Origin: Leucosporidium creatinivorum
Lineage: Eukaryota; Basidiomycota; Microbotryomycetes; Leucosporidiales; Leucosporidiaceae
Reading direction: 5' to 3'
Assembly (NCBI GenBank): GCA_001600635.1
Contig: BCKL01000006.1
Coordinates: 620,001-684,000 of the forward strand
DNA: 64,000 bases
Shown here: positions 44,319 to 61,855 of the stretch, one piece after another
Layout: the number at the start of each line of letters is the position of its first letter
How positions within the stretch are numbered: position 1 is the stretch's first letter
Program-made: the position numbers and the translations under genes
The notes under the pieces: generated by a model
Database searches by the model: none
Told to the model about the DNA's origin: nothing
Seen by the model: the letters and a program-made list of their open reading frames with translations, nothing else

Positions 44319-46262
44319 ATGAGCGAGCGCCCTTCGTTCGCGCCTACCTCGACTCCCTCTCGCTCGCGGGACCGTTCCCTCCCTCGCAGGCCATCCTCCG
44401 GCAATCTCGCTACACCAGCGAGATCTACAGCTCCGCCTTTGCCTTCCGCCTCGCATCTCTCGGCCGCTACAACCTCGCCTCACTACACGACTTCGCTTCG
44501 CTCCCGACACTCGCTGTATGGCACCGAGGATCGTGTAGTACTCGACCTAGGCAGCAGTGTATGGAAAGCGGGATTTAGCGGAGAAGGAAGCCCGAGGGAG
44601 TGCCGCAGCGTCATTCAAATGCTCGCGAAGGAGGAGGGAGGTCGAGGAGCTGCTGGGTTGTGGGGCTTGGAGAAGAGCGATGCATCCGAGGAGGACTGGG
44701 AAGTCAGAGAAGAGCGACTGAAGCGAGGTCTGCGTGACGTTTGGTTCAAGTGAGTCTCGGTCTGTCGCCCCCCCGTTCGCTCTCGCTGACCGATTCCCTG
44801 CCTCGCAGCCACCTCATGGCTGATCCCAAGTCGCGCAAGGTCGTCGTCATCGAGAACCCACTGCTATCTACTCGCGTGAAGGAGATGATCGCCCGGGTGC
44901 TCTTTGACAACCTCCAGGTCCGTCGCCCTCGGCATCCCTGCAGGCGATTCGGCTCGCTCACCATGCCTTGATACCTACAGGTGCCTTCACTGAGCTTCGC
45001 ATCAGCACCGGTACTTGCTCTTATGGCCACCGGATGTGTCACGGGCCTTGTCGTCGACTGCGGTCATCTCGAGACGGCCATCTTACCCGTGAGCCGAGTT
45101 TCGTCGTTGATGGCGTAGGCTACTGAGCTGACAATGCCCTCGCCTTCAGATCTACGCATCTCGCCCTATATTCACCCAAGTCTTCTCTACTCCCCGAGCC
45201 GGCTGCCGCGTCACCTCCCGACTCCGCAACCTCCTCCTTCGATTCGGCTCCTTCGTGCCCCCTCCTTCGTCTCTCAATTCCTCTTCGCCCCCGATCATCA
45301 CTGGGATCCCTCGCGAAGTGCTCACGGATGAGCTGATGGAAGAGATCAAGACTCGGGTGTGCTTTGTGGGCGAGCCGCAGGAAGTGGACGCCGAAGCAGA
45401 GCTCTTCAGCGATGAGGACGAGATGGATCTCGAGGAAGATGACGCAGCAGAAGCAGCGCTACTGAGGAGGATGGAGAAGCGCTATGCGGCGAGGACCACT
45501 GCTACCACCATCTCAATACGGGTCCCGTCGCTCAGTCAGCCGCCAGTGATGGCGGGCGGTGGACGAGGTTGGATCCAAATCCCTGGATGGATTCGGGAGC
45601 GGGCGGCGGAGGTGCTGTTTGAGGACGGCGATGATGACGAGGGAAACTTGTCCGAGATGATACTGCAGAGCTTGATGAAGGTGCGCTACACTTCCCTGTT
45701 GTCGGCTAAGCGTCGCTGACCGCTCCCCCCTCTGCAGCTGCCAATCGACCTCCGCAAGCCGCTGGCATCCTCCATCTTGATCACCGGAGGAACTTCCATG
45801 CTCCCCGGCTTCTTCCCTCGCATCCGCTCTTCCCTTCTCGCAACGCTCGCCCTCTCTCATCCTCCATCACCGCCGCCAACTCCTCCCCTCGACCCACCCA
45901 CTCCCCGAGCCCTGCGACACGCCAAACTCTCACAACGACTCTCGACTCTGCGCGCCACTCCCCGCTTCGCTTCCCTCGTACCCCTCGCCAAGCACATCGT
46001 CATCATCAACGATCCTTCTCGCCCTCAGCCCGACTCGCCGAGTCTGCCGAAGGGCTCGGGACAAGCGCCAGCTTTCGCGCCTGCATTGCTCAGCTGGGTG
46101 GGAGGAAGTCTAGCAGGAGCGCTAAAGACGGGAGGAGAAGAGATCAAGAGGGAGAGCTGGCAAGAAGTCCTCCGGTCAACGCGGGTGAGCGAGGAGGACG
46201 AGGAGGAGGTGGAACAGCGGGGTTTTGTGCTGCCAGATTGGACGTCGCTGCGAGTGCTGTAA
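44319..46262 (+). CDS. Actin-related protein of the ARP10/ARP11 type (dynactin pointed end)
   Basis: Starts MSERPSFAPTSTPSRSRDR with a ~70-residue Ser/Pro-rich tail, then the actin fold: VVLDLGSSVWKAGFSGEGSPRE (phosphate-1 loop), DPKSRKVVVIENPLLSTRVKEMIARVLFDNLQVPSLSFASAPVLALMATG, GLVVDCGHLETAILPIYASRPI (phosphate-2 loop), and ILITGGTSMLPGFFPRI (adenosine region). An acidic insert (FSDEDEMDLEEDD) sits in the middle. Divergence from actin and the VPSLSF..APVLAL order fit Arp10/Arp11, which caps the Arp1 filament of dynactin for dynein transport. Four or more introns. The gene is bracketed by the two displaced sugar-porter fragments. Confidence 0.85.
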
Positions 46263-46791
46263 CGCTGCAGCGCTTTCTATATGTTTTCTTCTAGCGTAGG
46301 CGAGTGACAGCGCCTGCTTGTGAGCATTCGCCGGCACCAGCTCGCTCGGACGGTCTTCAAGCTCCCACGGCCGAGGGGAGTGGTTCACTCACGAGGGCTT
46401 TCGGGCACGACAAAGAGGCAAGTCAGGATCATGATGACGGGTCCAAGAGCCTGCAGGAGTACTGGAAGACGCCATGACGAGCTGCTCGAGGTCCACTGCA
46501 GAGTCGGGAAGGTCAGTGAGCGTCGAGGGGTTCTCTCGAGAGCCGACTCACGTAGACGCAGCCGAATGTACTCCACGCACTGACGATAGCGCCGGTATAA
46601 AACGTACACAAGAAAGGGCCGCTGTGATTCTGTGTTGGGTATAGCGAGCTGCGACAGCTCGCTAAAGACGAACTGCTCTCCTTCGCAGAGACGGATCTCG
46701 AGACAAGACTGATTGTACTGCTTCAAGTAGCGTTTCAAGCACTAAGATTTACACAGAAGGGTCCGATCTTATGGTCGTAGTCCTATGCAGC
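46263..46791. other. Intergenic region containing fragment B'
   Basis: Convergent spacer between the ARP10-like gene (+) and catalase (-). The central part is the displaced sugar-porter fragment; the flanks show nothing else. Confidence 0.6.
46344..46636 (-). pseudogene. Displaced copy of an internal part of the sugar-porter gene (fragment B')
   Basis: Matches 40922-41215 in the same orientation with about six small differences, ~98% identity. It carries a porter exon (encoding, on minus, WSWRLPVLLQALGPVIMILT) together with introns on both sides, including their branch sites, so the source was genomic DNA. It has no start or stop and lies 81 bp after the ARP10-like stop codon. Confidence 0.9.
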
Positions 46792-48772
46792 CTAAGCGCG
46801 ACGTGAGGCCTGGACGCCCTGGCGGTAGGTGCGAGCTTCGCTGGCGGGGAGGGGCTGATGGAGGAAGTCAGTCAGCGAGTCGTTCTCGGATCGAAAAGAG
46901 ACGAGGCGAGCTTACCTGGTAGGGGGAGACGACGGGGTGTCCGACGGCCTTGGCGAGGCGAGCTCCGATGTCGGGGTGGACAGCGCCGAAGACGGCGAGA
47001 GTCCTCTCCTTGACGGCAGCATTCTTGACGCCGCTGAAGTGGCCAGCGACGTTGCTGATGAAGCGCTCCCTAGCTCCATCGTCGAAGACCTTGCTCCAAA
47101 GAGCGCGGGGCTGCTGGAAGTCGAGCTCGGTGACGGCAGAAAGATCGGCGACAGCGGCACCGGTGAACTGCTCATGCTCGGCGGTCGAGTACTTGTTCTT
47201 CCTGTAGGTGAGGGGCTCGATGGACGACTGGTAGTTGGGTGCGGAGCCTTGGTTGTAGAAGGCGCCCTGTAAGAGAATGACTCGAGTCAGCGCTGAAGAT
47301 CGCTCGAGCGGCGAGATGGACTCACGGCTCCATCGCGCTGGAAGTTGCGAGGGGTGTGGAGGGGAGCGTTGACGGGGAGCTGGGCGTAGTTGACTCCGAG
47401 GCGGTGGCGGTGGGTGTCGGGGTACGAGAAGAGGCGGGACTGGAGGACGGGGTCGGCCGTGGGCTCGACGCCGGGGATGAGGTGAGAAGGCGAGAAGGCG
47501 ACCTGCTCAATCTCGGCGAAGTAGTTCTGAGGGTTCTCGTTGAGTGTGAGCTTTCCGACGGGGCGGAGAGGGTACTGCGAGGGAGACAGAAGTCAGCGTA
47601 CGATCGCCGAGTGGCAAAGTCGACGACCAGCTCACCTCCTTGTGAGGCCAGATCTTGGTGAGGTCGAGGATGTTGTGCTCAAACTTCTCGGCCTGCTCGG
47701 GGGTCATGATCTGAACGCAGAGCGTCCACGAAGGGAACTCCTTGCGGTCGATGGCCTCGAAGAGATCCTGGGTGGCGAAGTCGGGGTTCTCTCCGGCGAG
47801 CTTGCCAGCCTCGGCATCGGTGAAGTTCTTGCGAGGCTGATCGCACTGGTAGTGGAACTGAGCGTAGCAGAACGAGCCATCCTTGTTGACGAGCTTGTGA
47901 GTGTGGCCCGAGTAGCCGTGCTGAGAGTTCGGACGAGGCGGGTGGGGAGCGAGGCGAAGCGAGAGTCGGCATTTGAGGAGTGGCGAGTGAGGGGTAAAGC
48001 GGAATAAGATGTAGAGTGCGTGTGAAGATGCGTCAGTACGAATAGTCGGTACAGAACGACCGGAACGAGGCGCACCATGTGACGGTAGCCGTTGGGCGTT
48101 CCACGGTCCGAGAAGAGGATCATGACTTGGTGGAAAGCCTCGGGGTTCTGCGAGAGGTAGTCCCAGAACATGTCGGCATCCTTGAGGTGAGTCTGAGGGT
48201 TGCGCTTCTGGGTGTGGATGAAGTGGGGGAACTTGGTGGGATCGCGGAGGAAGAAGACGGGGGTGTTGTTGTAGACGTGGTCCCAGTTGCCTGTTGATGG
48301 AGACGATGTTAGCGAGCTGTATACGAGCGCAGAAGCCACCATCGCTCACCCTCCTCAGTGCGAAGCTTGACGGAGAAACCACGAGGATCGCGAGCCGTGT
48401 CGGCGGAACCGCTCTCTCCTCCAACGGTGGAGAAACGAGCAGTGGCGCGGACCTTGGTGCCGACCTTCTCGAAGAGCTGAGCGCTGCAGATGTCGGTGAT
48501 GTCGTGGGTGACCTGCAGAACCAAGCGGGATTAGCGGAGAGGTCGCGCGGGATGAGGCGGCTGCAGCCCAAACTCACCTCGAAGACTCCATGAGCTCCGG
48601 AGCCCTTGGCGTGGACTACACGCTCAGGGATACGCTCGCGGTCAAAGTGAGCGAGGATGTCGATGAGGTTGAAGTCCTGGAGGAGCAGAGGGCCGTTGGG
48701 TCCCAGGCGCTCGGCGGCGTAGGGCTCCTCGACGGGCTTTCCTTGCGAAGTGGTGAAGACGGCGGGGGACAT
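46792..48772 (-). CDS. Catalase (clade 3, small-subunit, heme)
   Basis: Decomposes hydrogen peroxide. Starts [20 protein letters not shown]; ~500 residues once introns are removed. The distal catalytic His lies in [19 protein letters not shown]. The Asn of [14 protein letters not shown] matches the distal pocket, and [14 protein letters not shown] carries the proximal heme-ligand Tyr. Other marks are [36 protein letters not shown] and [13 protein letters not shown]. The C-terminus is ASRRA, not a canonical PTS1, so cytosolic location is at least as likely as peroxisomal. A leader intron ends (CTCACAG) seven bases before the ATG. Confidence 0.94.
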
Positions 48773-49329
48773 TTTAGTTCTGTGAGAGAACAGGCGACCA
48801 GTCAGCTCCCACTCTTCTTCCCTGCAACTCGCTGCTGTCCGATTCGTCCGCCCCGCATCACGGCATCTCTGTTGCCCGGAAGGAGCAGCGAGGCGGCCGC
48901 TAGGGAGGCCTGTCTGTAGCAGAGCAGGGTCGAGTACAAGATGATCTCGCCTGCTATCCGTCACCGAGCGCCGCCGTGTGCGATCCCTTAGCCACTGCAG
49001 ACCTCCGCCGCTCCTCGAGATCTCGAGCGTCATCGCTCGTCGATGGGCCGCTGTACAGCAGTAGAGATGGCGGGCGAGGGGAGAGGATCCACGATCAGCA
49101 CGAGTGACCTACTTTGCGGTGAAGTGATGCTCGAGAAAGAAAGCGTGAAGACACGAGGCGACCGGACTTCGATTCAGGACTTGGTGACGAGCCGAATTCG
49201 AGATTAGTAATTGTATGCGCTCGCAGCCGACCGAAAGAGGCAGCAGAACAGCTTGGAGATTCACAGCAGGGTAAAGAGTACAACACCGAGAGAACAACTT
49301 CATCATAAACCAGCCCCCTAATCCACCAC
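48773..49329. other. Intergenic region upstream of catalase
   Basis: Catalase promoter with a spliced leader (branch GAGCTGACTGG, acceptor at ~48780), plus the SMC3 3' UTR. No gene seen. Confidence 0.5.
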
Positions 49330-55091
<5,762 letters not shown>

Positions 55092-55350
55092 CCTGTGCGA
55101 AGGAGGGTGCTGAAGCGAGCGACACGGCAGAAGCCAACCCTTGGACAATTGGACGCGTCTCTCAAGCTCAGCGCTCTTTCCCTCTGCCAACTCTCTCCTC
55201 GTCTCTCGCTTCCAATCGACTTACAACTCGCATTAGTCCCAATCCCAGCTACTAATCAGCTCTAATTGAGGACCTGCTACCCTGCATTTCTTTCCAGCCA
55301 ACTGGGACGCGCCGTCTCTCTCCCTCCCCTCATCACCTGCTCAGCTCAAG
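55092..55350. promoter_or_regulatory. Divergent SMC3/AVT intergenic promoter
   Basis: 259 bp between the two start codons; the leaders and promoters of both genes must lie here. Pyrimidine-rich toward the AVT start. No TATA box seen. Confidence 0.5.
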
Positions 55351-57834
55351 ATGGACTCATTGTTCAACCCTCGGAAAGCAGTACATTTCGCATTAGATTC
55401 AGACGACGACGATGACGACGACGACGGGCATCTACCCGCACCTCCCTCCCACTCGACTCCTCGCCTCTCTCATCATCAGTCGACCTCCACGCAGCAGCAG
55501 CAGCAGCAGCCTCACCCCTCCTCGACTTCCTCCTCCCCTTCAACATCCTACACAGACCAACCAACTTCACCTCTCTTCGATTTGGACGACACACACGACG
55601 ACCATCCAGACTCCCCCTCCTACTACCCTCCTGCACCCCTCAAATCCACCTACCCCTCCCGCGAAGCTCAATTCGACCAAGATTCAGACGACATCGACAC
55701 CGACGAGCATGAGCAATTGGAAGAACCATTGATGGAGGGGCTATTGCAGACGAGGGACAGTGGGGAGCGGAGTAGGAGGGAAGGGAAAGACGTTGAGCAT
55801 GGGCGAGGAGGAGATGAGCCACCAGATTGGTTGACCAAAGGAGCAGGAGTATTTGCTGGGATTGCCAACATGTCGAATAGTATCCTCGGGGCGGGCATTA
55901 TTGGTGAGTGGGGGTCTCAAGCGGCAAGAGCCGAGCTCGAATCGAATCGCCGAGCTGACCTCCCCTTTCCCTCCTCCTGTCCTCTCTTCCCACTTCCTTC
56001 CTCTCCACTCGACTACTACTAACAACACCATAGGACTCCCCTACGCCCTCCGAGAAGCCGGCTTCGTCATGGGCCTCATCCTCCTCGTCGTCCTCGGCTG
56101 CGTGACGGATTGGACCATCCGCCTCATCGTCCTCAACGCCAAAATGAGCGGCAGGAAGACCTACATTGATATCATGGATACTTGTGCGTTTGGCCTGAGC
56201 TGGGAGAGGGAAGACCGGAAGGCTGATGTGCTGGCTCTGAGCAGGCTTCGGACCAAGAGGCCGAGCAGCCGTCTCCTTCTTTCAATTCGCTTTCGCTTTC
56301 GGTGTACGTCTCTACACTCTCCCTTCTCCTCCTCCTCACTCACTCACACCTCTATACTGCCACAACAGGGCATGTGCGCCTTCTGCGTCATCCTCGGCGA
56401 CACGATCCCCCACGTCCTCGTCGCCATCCTCCCTTCCTCGGCCACCGAATCGTCCTTCATTTCCTTCCTCATCTCCCGTCAATTCGTCATCGCTTTCTTG
56501 ACCCTCGCCGTCAGTTACCCGTTGAGTCTGTCTCGCGATATCGAGAAGTTGAGCAAGGCTAGTGCCCTGGCGCTGGTTAGGTGAGTTTTGGGGGGTGGGA
56601 CGTGAGAAGGAAGGTTAGAGCTGACCTGTACGGGATTGAACAGCATGGTCTTTATCGTCATTGCGGTGGGAGTGAGAGGACCGGGTGTGGAGGATTACCT
56701 CAAGGGCGACCCTAACGAGCGATGGACGTTCGTGCGGTCGGGCTTCTTCGAGGCGATTGGAGTCATCTCGTTCGCTTTCGTGGTGAGTTGCAGTGTCTTT
56801 CTTGCCTCGATGTACCCTGCTGATCGTCGTTTGCATCAAACAGTGCCATCACAACTCTCGTACGTCTCTCGGCTTTCTCTTCTCCCTCCCCCGCCCATCG
56901 CCACCCTCCTCACAATCCCAGCGCTGACCTCACCTCCACTCCCACCCCAGTCCTCATCTACGGCTCCCTCCGCGTCCCCACGCTGGACCGTTTCGCCCAA
57001 GTCACGCACGTCTCGACCGCCCTCTCGGTCGTCGCTTGCCTCTGCATGTCCACCTCGGGCTTCCTTGTCTTTACCGATAAGACCCCCGGAAATATCTTGA
57101 ATGCGTTCTCCGAGGATGATACGCTGATCAACGTGGCCAGGGCTTTCGTGAGTCGAGTTGAGCGAGTCGAGTCGATCGAGGGGACGATGAGAAGCTGACC
57201 CGTCTTTTGCACTCCCTTCCTCCCTGGCCCCCTCCTTCATCCTTCTCCCCCTCGCATCCTCTCACTCCACTCAGTTCGGCGCCAACATGTTCGCCACGCT
57301 CCCGCTCGAAGCCTTCGTTTGCCGCGAGGTGCTCGAGAACTACTTCTGGCCCGAGGACGAGTACAACCAGAGGCGACATGTCATCATCACGACGGGCATC
57401 GTGTTGAGTGCGATGCTGGGTGAGTTTGAACGCTTCTGTGAAGACGTGGGAGAGGCGAATGCTGACCGCCGAGCTTTTCTTGCTGAACAGTCTCGCTCAT
57501 GACTTGCGATCTGGGGCTTATTCTCGAGCTTGCTGGCGGGTTCTCGGCTACAGCATTAGCCTACCTTTTTCGTAAGCCCGCTCCTCACCCCTTGATCGCC
57601 TACAGGATTGCTGACTCTCGATTTCTTTTCCCTCTCCCTCCGCCATCAAAGCGGCCGCCTGCTACCTCAAGCTCACCTCGAGCGGTACCCGAGCGAATAG
57701 CAAGACCTCAAGAATGCGGCTGTGGAGCTGGACGTGCGCTGGGTTCGGCGTGATGGTCATGGTGCTCAGTACGGCGTTGAGCATCAAGAAGAGTCTCAGT
57801 GGGACGGGGCATAAGGTTTGCTAGGGGTGTGGAA
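55351..57834 (+). CDS. Vacuolar amino-acid transporter, AVT5/6/7-like (AAAP family)
   Basis: Start MDSLFNPRKAVHFAL, then an acidic DDDDDDDD run, a Gln run and a long hydrophilic N-terminus of ~170 residues. The transporter core starts GVFAGIANMSNSILGAGIIGLPYALREAGF, the AAAP signature, followed by TYIDIMDTCFGPRGRAAVSFFQFAFAFGGMCAFCVILGDTIPHV, YPLSLSRDIEKLSKAS, a CHHNSLLIYGSL segment, FANMFATLPLEAFVCREV-like text and ELAGGFSATALAYLFPAACYL. About eleven spans. Avt proteins export or import amino acids across the vacuole membrane using the proton gradient. Seven or more introns. The stop used is TAG at 57832. Confidence 0.92.
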
Positions 57835-57985
57835 GTGGAGGGAAATGCATTGTGTTGCACTACAGAAGTGAGGATAAAGGCGAGGCCGAGAGCCGGCTGT
57901 GGGAGGAGGAGAGATGAGCGAGCGAGATGGGCTGAACGGCTCTCTCCCTTCTTCCTCACCTCTCCGTCCAACTCGTCTCGGCTCG

Positions 57986-60883
57986 ATGGCTTCGAAACGC
58001 GCCAGTCTCCCTCGCGCTCGTTCACTTCAAGAGCTCTCTACAGACCCTCCTCCTCCTCTTCCCCTGCAGCAGCGTAAGTGCACCTCCCTACAGCCGACTT
58101 TCGAGCTTCTCGACGAGCTCAGCTGACCTCCGACTCGTCTCCCGTCTTGCCCATCGCAGCTGGTGTAGGCATGTCGAGGCCTCCTCCTCTGAACCTCAGT
58201 GGCTCTACTGTGACTTCGCAGATCCCTCCTCAAAGCTACAGGATCGAGCAGGACGGTGAGTGTCGAGTGCGAGTGGCGTTCTCCGCGGCCGATGAAGCTG
58301 ATCGTCGTGACCGCTCTTCACGCCTGCAGACCATCAAAAGGCGCTCCAGCAGCAGCAGCAGAACAATACCACGCAGCAGCAGCAGCAGCGCGACGACCCC
58401 TCCTCCTCGGACGACGACGAGCCTCGCTCCCTCATCCCTCGCTTCTCCAAGCGCAACGACGGCGGAAGCAGCACCCAAGGCCTCTTCCCCCGCTCGCCCA
58501 GTGGCAGCGCCAGCACCGCCTACTCTTCCGCTCCGACGTCTCTCAGCCCCCCTCGTAGCGGTAGCTCGTTGACTGCTCGGCCCAAGCAGCAGCAGCAGCA
58601 GGCGCCCTTCGGTCATGCTCGTGGAGGATCCGGCTTGGCTGAGGATGCCGCCGGTACTGGAGTGAATGGAGGGAACAGGGCTCGCGCCGATAGTGCTGCC
58701 ACTTCTTCGGACGAGCGCGCCGACTTGGCCAACTGGGCGCCCGAGGGACAGCTCCCCATCTTTGGCAAGCAGCCGACGATCCAGCTGCCCGACTTCCTCG
58801 CTAGTTTGAATCAGAGTACGAGCTTGGCGCTGGGACCGAGTCAGGTGCAGAGGGAGATGGAGGAGAGTATCAATGGCTTGTTGAGCGAGAAGGTGAGTTG
58901 GGAGTGGGCGCCGAGGCGGTTGAGGCGGCGCGTCTCGTCGAATATTGAGGTAGCTGACCTCGCTCTACATCGACACAGGTCTTCGAAGAGCTCATGCTCG
59001 ACCCTCTCGGCCGCCATCGTTTCCGGTTCGGCTCGCCCTCCTCTTCCCTCTCTCTTTCGGCGCTGACCTCTCGCCCCTACCTCATAGCGAGTACCTCTAC
59101 ATGACCAACGGCGACGTCGCTTCCTTCGATCTCTGGACCGACCTCACCGCGTTCAAAGGCCTCGCCACCAAAGTCAAGACGACGGCAATTGCTCTGCACG
59201 ACGTCCTCGGCCTTTCCCTGACGGCCAATCGCGGAGCCCTCTCGAGCGAGTTGAGGGAGGACGTGTTGGGCTCGTTGAGGCAGGGCATGATTGTTGGCGA
59301 TTCTCTCGACTTGCCCCAGCAGCATTTGCTCCAGGTGAGTTCGAGGGGCAGGGAGAAGAGACGAGCGCCGAGGCTCGAGGGGACAGAGGCGCTGACCGAG
59401 GCCTTCTCTCTCTCATGCTGCAGGGTCTCTACAACAGCGCTTTCCACGACTTCATCCGTCACAAGCTCATCGAGGAGGCTTCTGGTATGTTTGATTCGTC
59501 GAAGCTCAGGCCAAGCATCGCCGAGCTGACCTTTCCTGTTCTCGTTCTCCTCACTTTCGTCACCTCTCGCACTCTCCTCACTCTCACACTCTTCATCACA
59601 GTCCGCCTTGGCCAGGTCGGAGGTCTCGGAACTGGATTGGGCGAGGCTTTCTGCCTCACCAACCCTCGCCTTCGCGACCATCCGATTACTCTCGTCTCTC
59701 CAGGCTTCGAGCGTCTCACGGGATGTGAGTGGTTGGCGAGACTCACATGCTCTACAGACTCCTTACTGACTTGGATCCTGACCGATAGACGCCGCCAAGT
59801 TCATCACCGGTCGCAACTGCCGCTTCCTCACGGGACCCGCTACCTCGGCGACCACGAGCAAGAGGATTCGTGATGCTCTGAACCGAGGCGAGGGCATCAA
59901 CACGGTATGTGATCCGATCTGCTCTACTATGACTGCAATACGACGAACTGATGCGGCTCTACCGGACGTCTAGCTCGTCCTCAACTACCGTCGCAGCGGC
60001 ACTCCCTTCTGGAACCTGCTCTGCATTATCCCTCTTCGCGACTTTTCTGGCCAGCTCACGTACTTCATTGGAGGTCAGACCGAAGTCACTGGTGAGCATC
60101 TGTAGTCGCCTATCCCGAGCCTCCTCCGATTTCCGACCTCCGAGTCCTCGTCTCGGCGAAGGCGACGATCGGAGGAGGCTCGAAATAGGCGACGCTCTCA
60201 CTGCTGGCCTTTGGAGACCTCGCTGATCCTCGACATGCTTCCCATCGCAGGCTCCCTCGCTCACGGCAAGAACCTCTCGTGGTTGGTGGGGAGCGAACAC
60301 GACCCTTCCGCTCCGGTCAACCCCGAGGAGGAGTTCTCCCCCTCGCTTCGAGCTCATGCTTCGGCGATGGCTACAGGAACTCGTCCTACTACCGAGATGG
60401 CTGGCACCCTCGAGTCCGAGTCCTTCTGCGCCTACGGCAACCCTCAAGAAGCTCTCGCTGGAGGCCAACTGCCGACAGGAAGGACGAACGAGTGGCGCCC
60501 TCCGTCGGAGAAGAAGCAGACGGGATTCAAGGGACTGCTACGTGCGCTGACGGGCAAGAAGGAGGCGCCCGAAGTGGCCAAGAAGATCGAGAGTCAGCAA
60601 ACGAGGGCGAGGTCGCAGTGAGTCCTATTTCTCGGACTCGTAGGCTCGGCGAGGAAGGAGTGGACGGAGGCTCGGCGACGAGGGAAGCTGACCGGCCAGC
60701 GCGTTTCCTCTATCTCCTACACACTTTTCCTAGGTACGAGATCGACATCAAGTACGGCACGCTTCATGTCTCTCCTCTCATCGACCGTGATGGTGTGGTC
60801 GAGGCGTTTGTTGCCATGTGAGGGTCCGACGACCTCACAACTCAACGCCGAGCTGACCGAGCGCCTCTCCCAGCTTCGGCTGA
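57986..60883 (+). CDS. RGS-LOV blue-light photoreceptor (BcLOV4-like)
   Basis: About 639 residues from at least ten exons. Starts MASKRASLPRARSLQE, then poly-Gln and Ser-rich sequence to ~245. RGS domain ~250-367 (VFEELMLDPLGRHRFREYLYM ... DLWTDLTAF ... YNSAFHDFIRHKLIEEAS). LOV (PAS) domain ~370-490: FCLTNPRLRDHPITLVSPGF, the flavin motif GRNCRFLTGP with the photoactive Cys at ~419, NYRRSGTPFWNLL and FIGGQTEVT with the flavin-contacting Asn and Gln. Then a basic amphipathic segment (EKKQTGFKGLLRALTGKK) and a short end. The last intron (GTGAGG ... CTCCCAG) changes the end to VEAFVAIFG. Known RGS-LOV proteins bind membranes on blue light; light control of G-alpha signalling is inferred. Confidence 0.9.
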
Positions 60884-61855
60884 GCTCGCTTGGCTATCTT
60901 GCTTGGCTACGCAGTACTTGTTGACGTTCTAGGGGCTGTGTTATCGCCGTTGGAATTGTACAGTATCGGATAGCGCCTCTCGCTTCGCTGTCGCGTCCCG
61001 TCCTTGCGCCAAGTCGACGGTCGTGTGCGCTCTTCCTGCCAATTCGAGCGAGCCACGCTGCAGAGAGGACTCCAGCATGACTTCGAACGGGCTGAGGGCG
61101 ACGAAGAGCCCTTGCCCCTCATGAGCGGCGACCGCGCGGCTCAGCGCAGGTCGCCGAGGCCCGACCCAGCTTTCGCCTTCGTTGTCCAGACTCCAGCGAG
61201 CCCCGACGCCACAACTCACACATTTTGAGGTGTCCAAGATGTATGCTGTCAAGCTCTGCCGGCCAGGACAAGCGAGAGTCTGCTCTGGCCTCTCGGCGTC
61301 GGCGTTGTGGGACTCCTCTCGCGTCGGAGGAAGAATCGCCATATCGGGCGGGCCTCCGCTCCCAGCACGACTTGCGGTTCGCTCTGTATATTTCGCCAAT
61401 CAACATGCACCTCTGCTCGAGGAGCACGGCCTCTCGCGATTCTGTCGGATCGAAGCTCGGAGCCCTTCGCTTCGACCGAGGGGCACTCATGCGTCGATTG
61501 CAGGTCAACTTCCTCTTCTTCCGCACGCTGCTCTGCTCGACTCACTACCTGCTCGCTCATCGCTCTCGTCCATCCCTTTCTCCGCTCTCTGCCTTCGTCG
61601 GCGATTTGAGGCCCGAGCTTCACTCGTTCACTGGCTCGTCCGCCGGGGAGGCGGACGCTGCTTAATTGCTCTGTCGAGAGGGAGTCAACCTGGCTTCGCA
61701 GGTCTCCTTCCTTCCTCACGCTCCGTTCAGCGGCTTCTCCACTTCCGTACGCCCCAGAAGCGGACCAGCGTGGCCAACCCTGCGAGCTGACCGTCCGCTC
61801 GAATCGCAGACACCGCCCTCGACCTCTCTCTTTCTTGACCCAAGCAGCTTCACAC
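60884..61855. other. 972-bp region upstream of the hydrolase-fold gene
   Basis: Holds the RGS-LOV 3' UTR and the promoter and leader of the next gene. A GCGAGCTGACC branch site and ATCGCAG acceptor at ~61810 show that the leader is spliced. Long open frames occur on both strands but lack splice support or family likeness. Confidence 0.5.

Noticed and set aside
43069-46636. Porter fragments as retrocopies or as transposon-borne repeats
   Set aside because: Both keep introns, have no poly-A or terminal repeats, and match one gene in the same strand order.
46385-46738. Minus-strand protein encoded by fragment B'
   Set aside because: It runs through intron sequence and has no start or stop that would make a functional transporter piece.
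60819-60821. Stop codon directly after VEAFVAM in the RGS-LOV gene
   Set aside because: The TGA lies in a GTGAGG donor; a GAGCTGACC branch site and a CTCCCAG acceptor lead to a more plausible end, FVAIFG.
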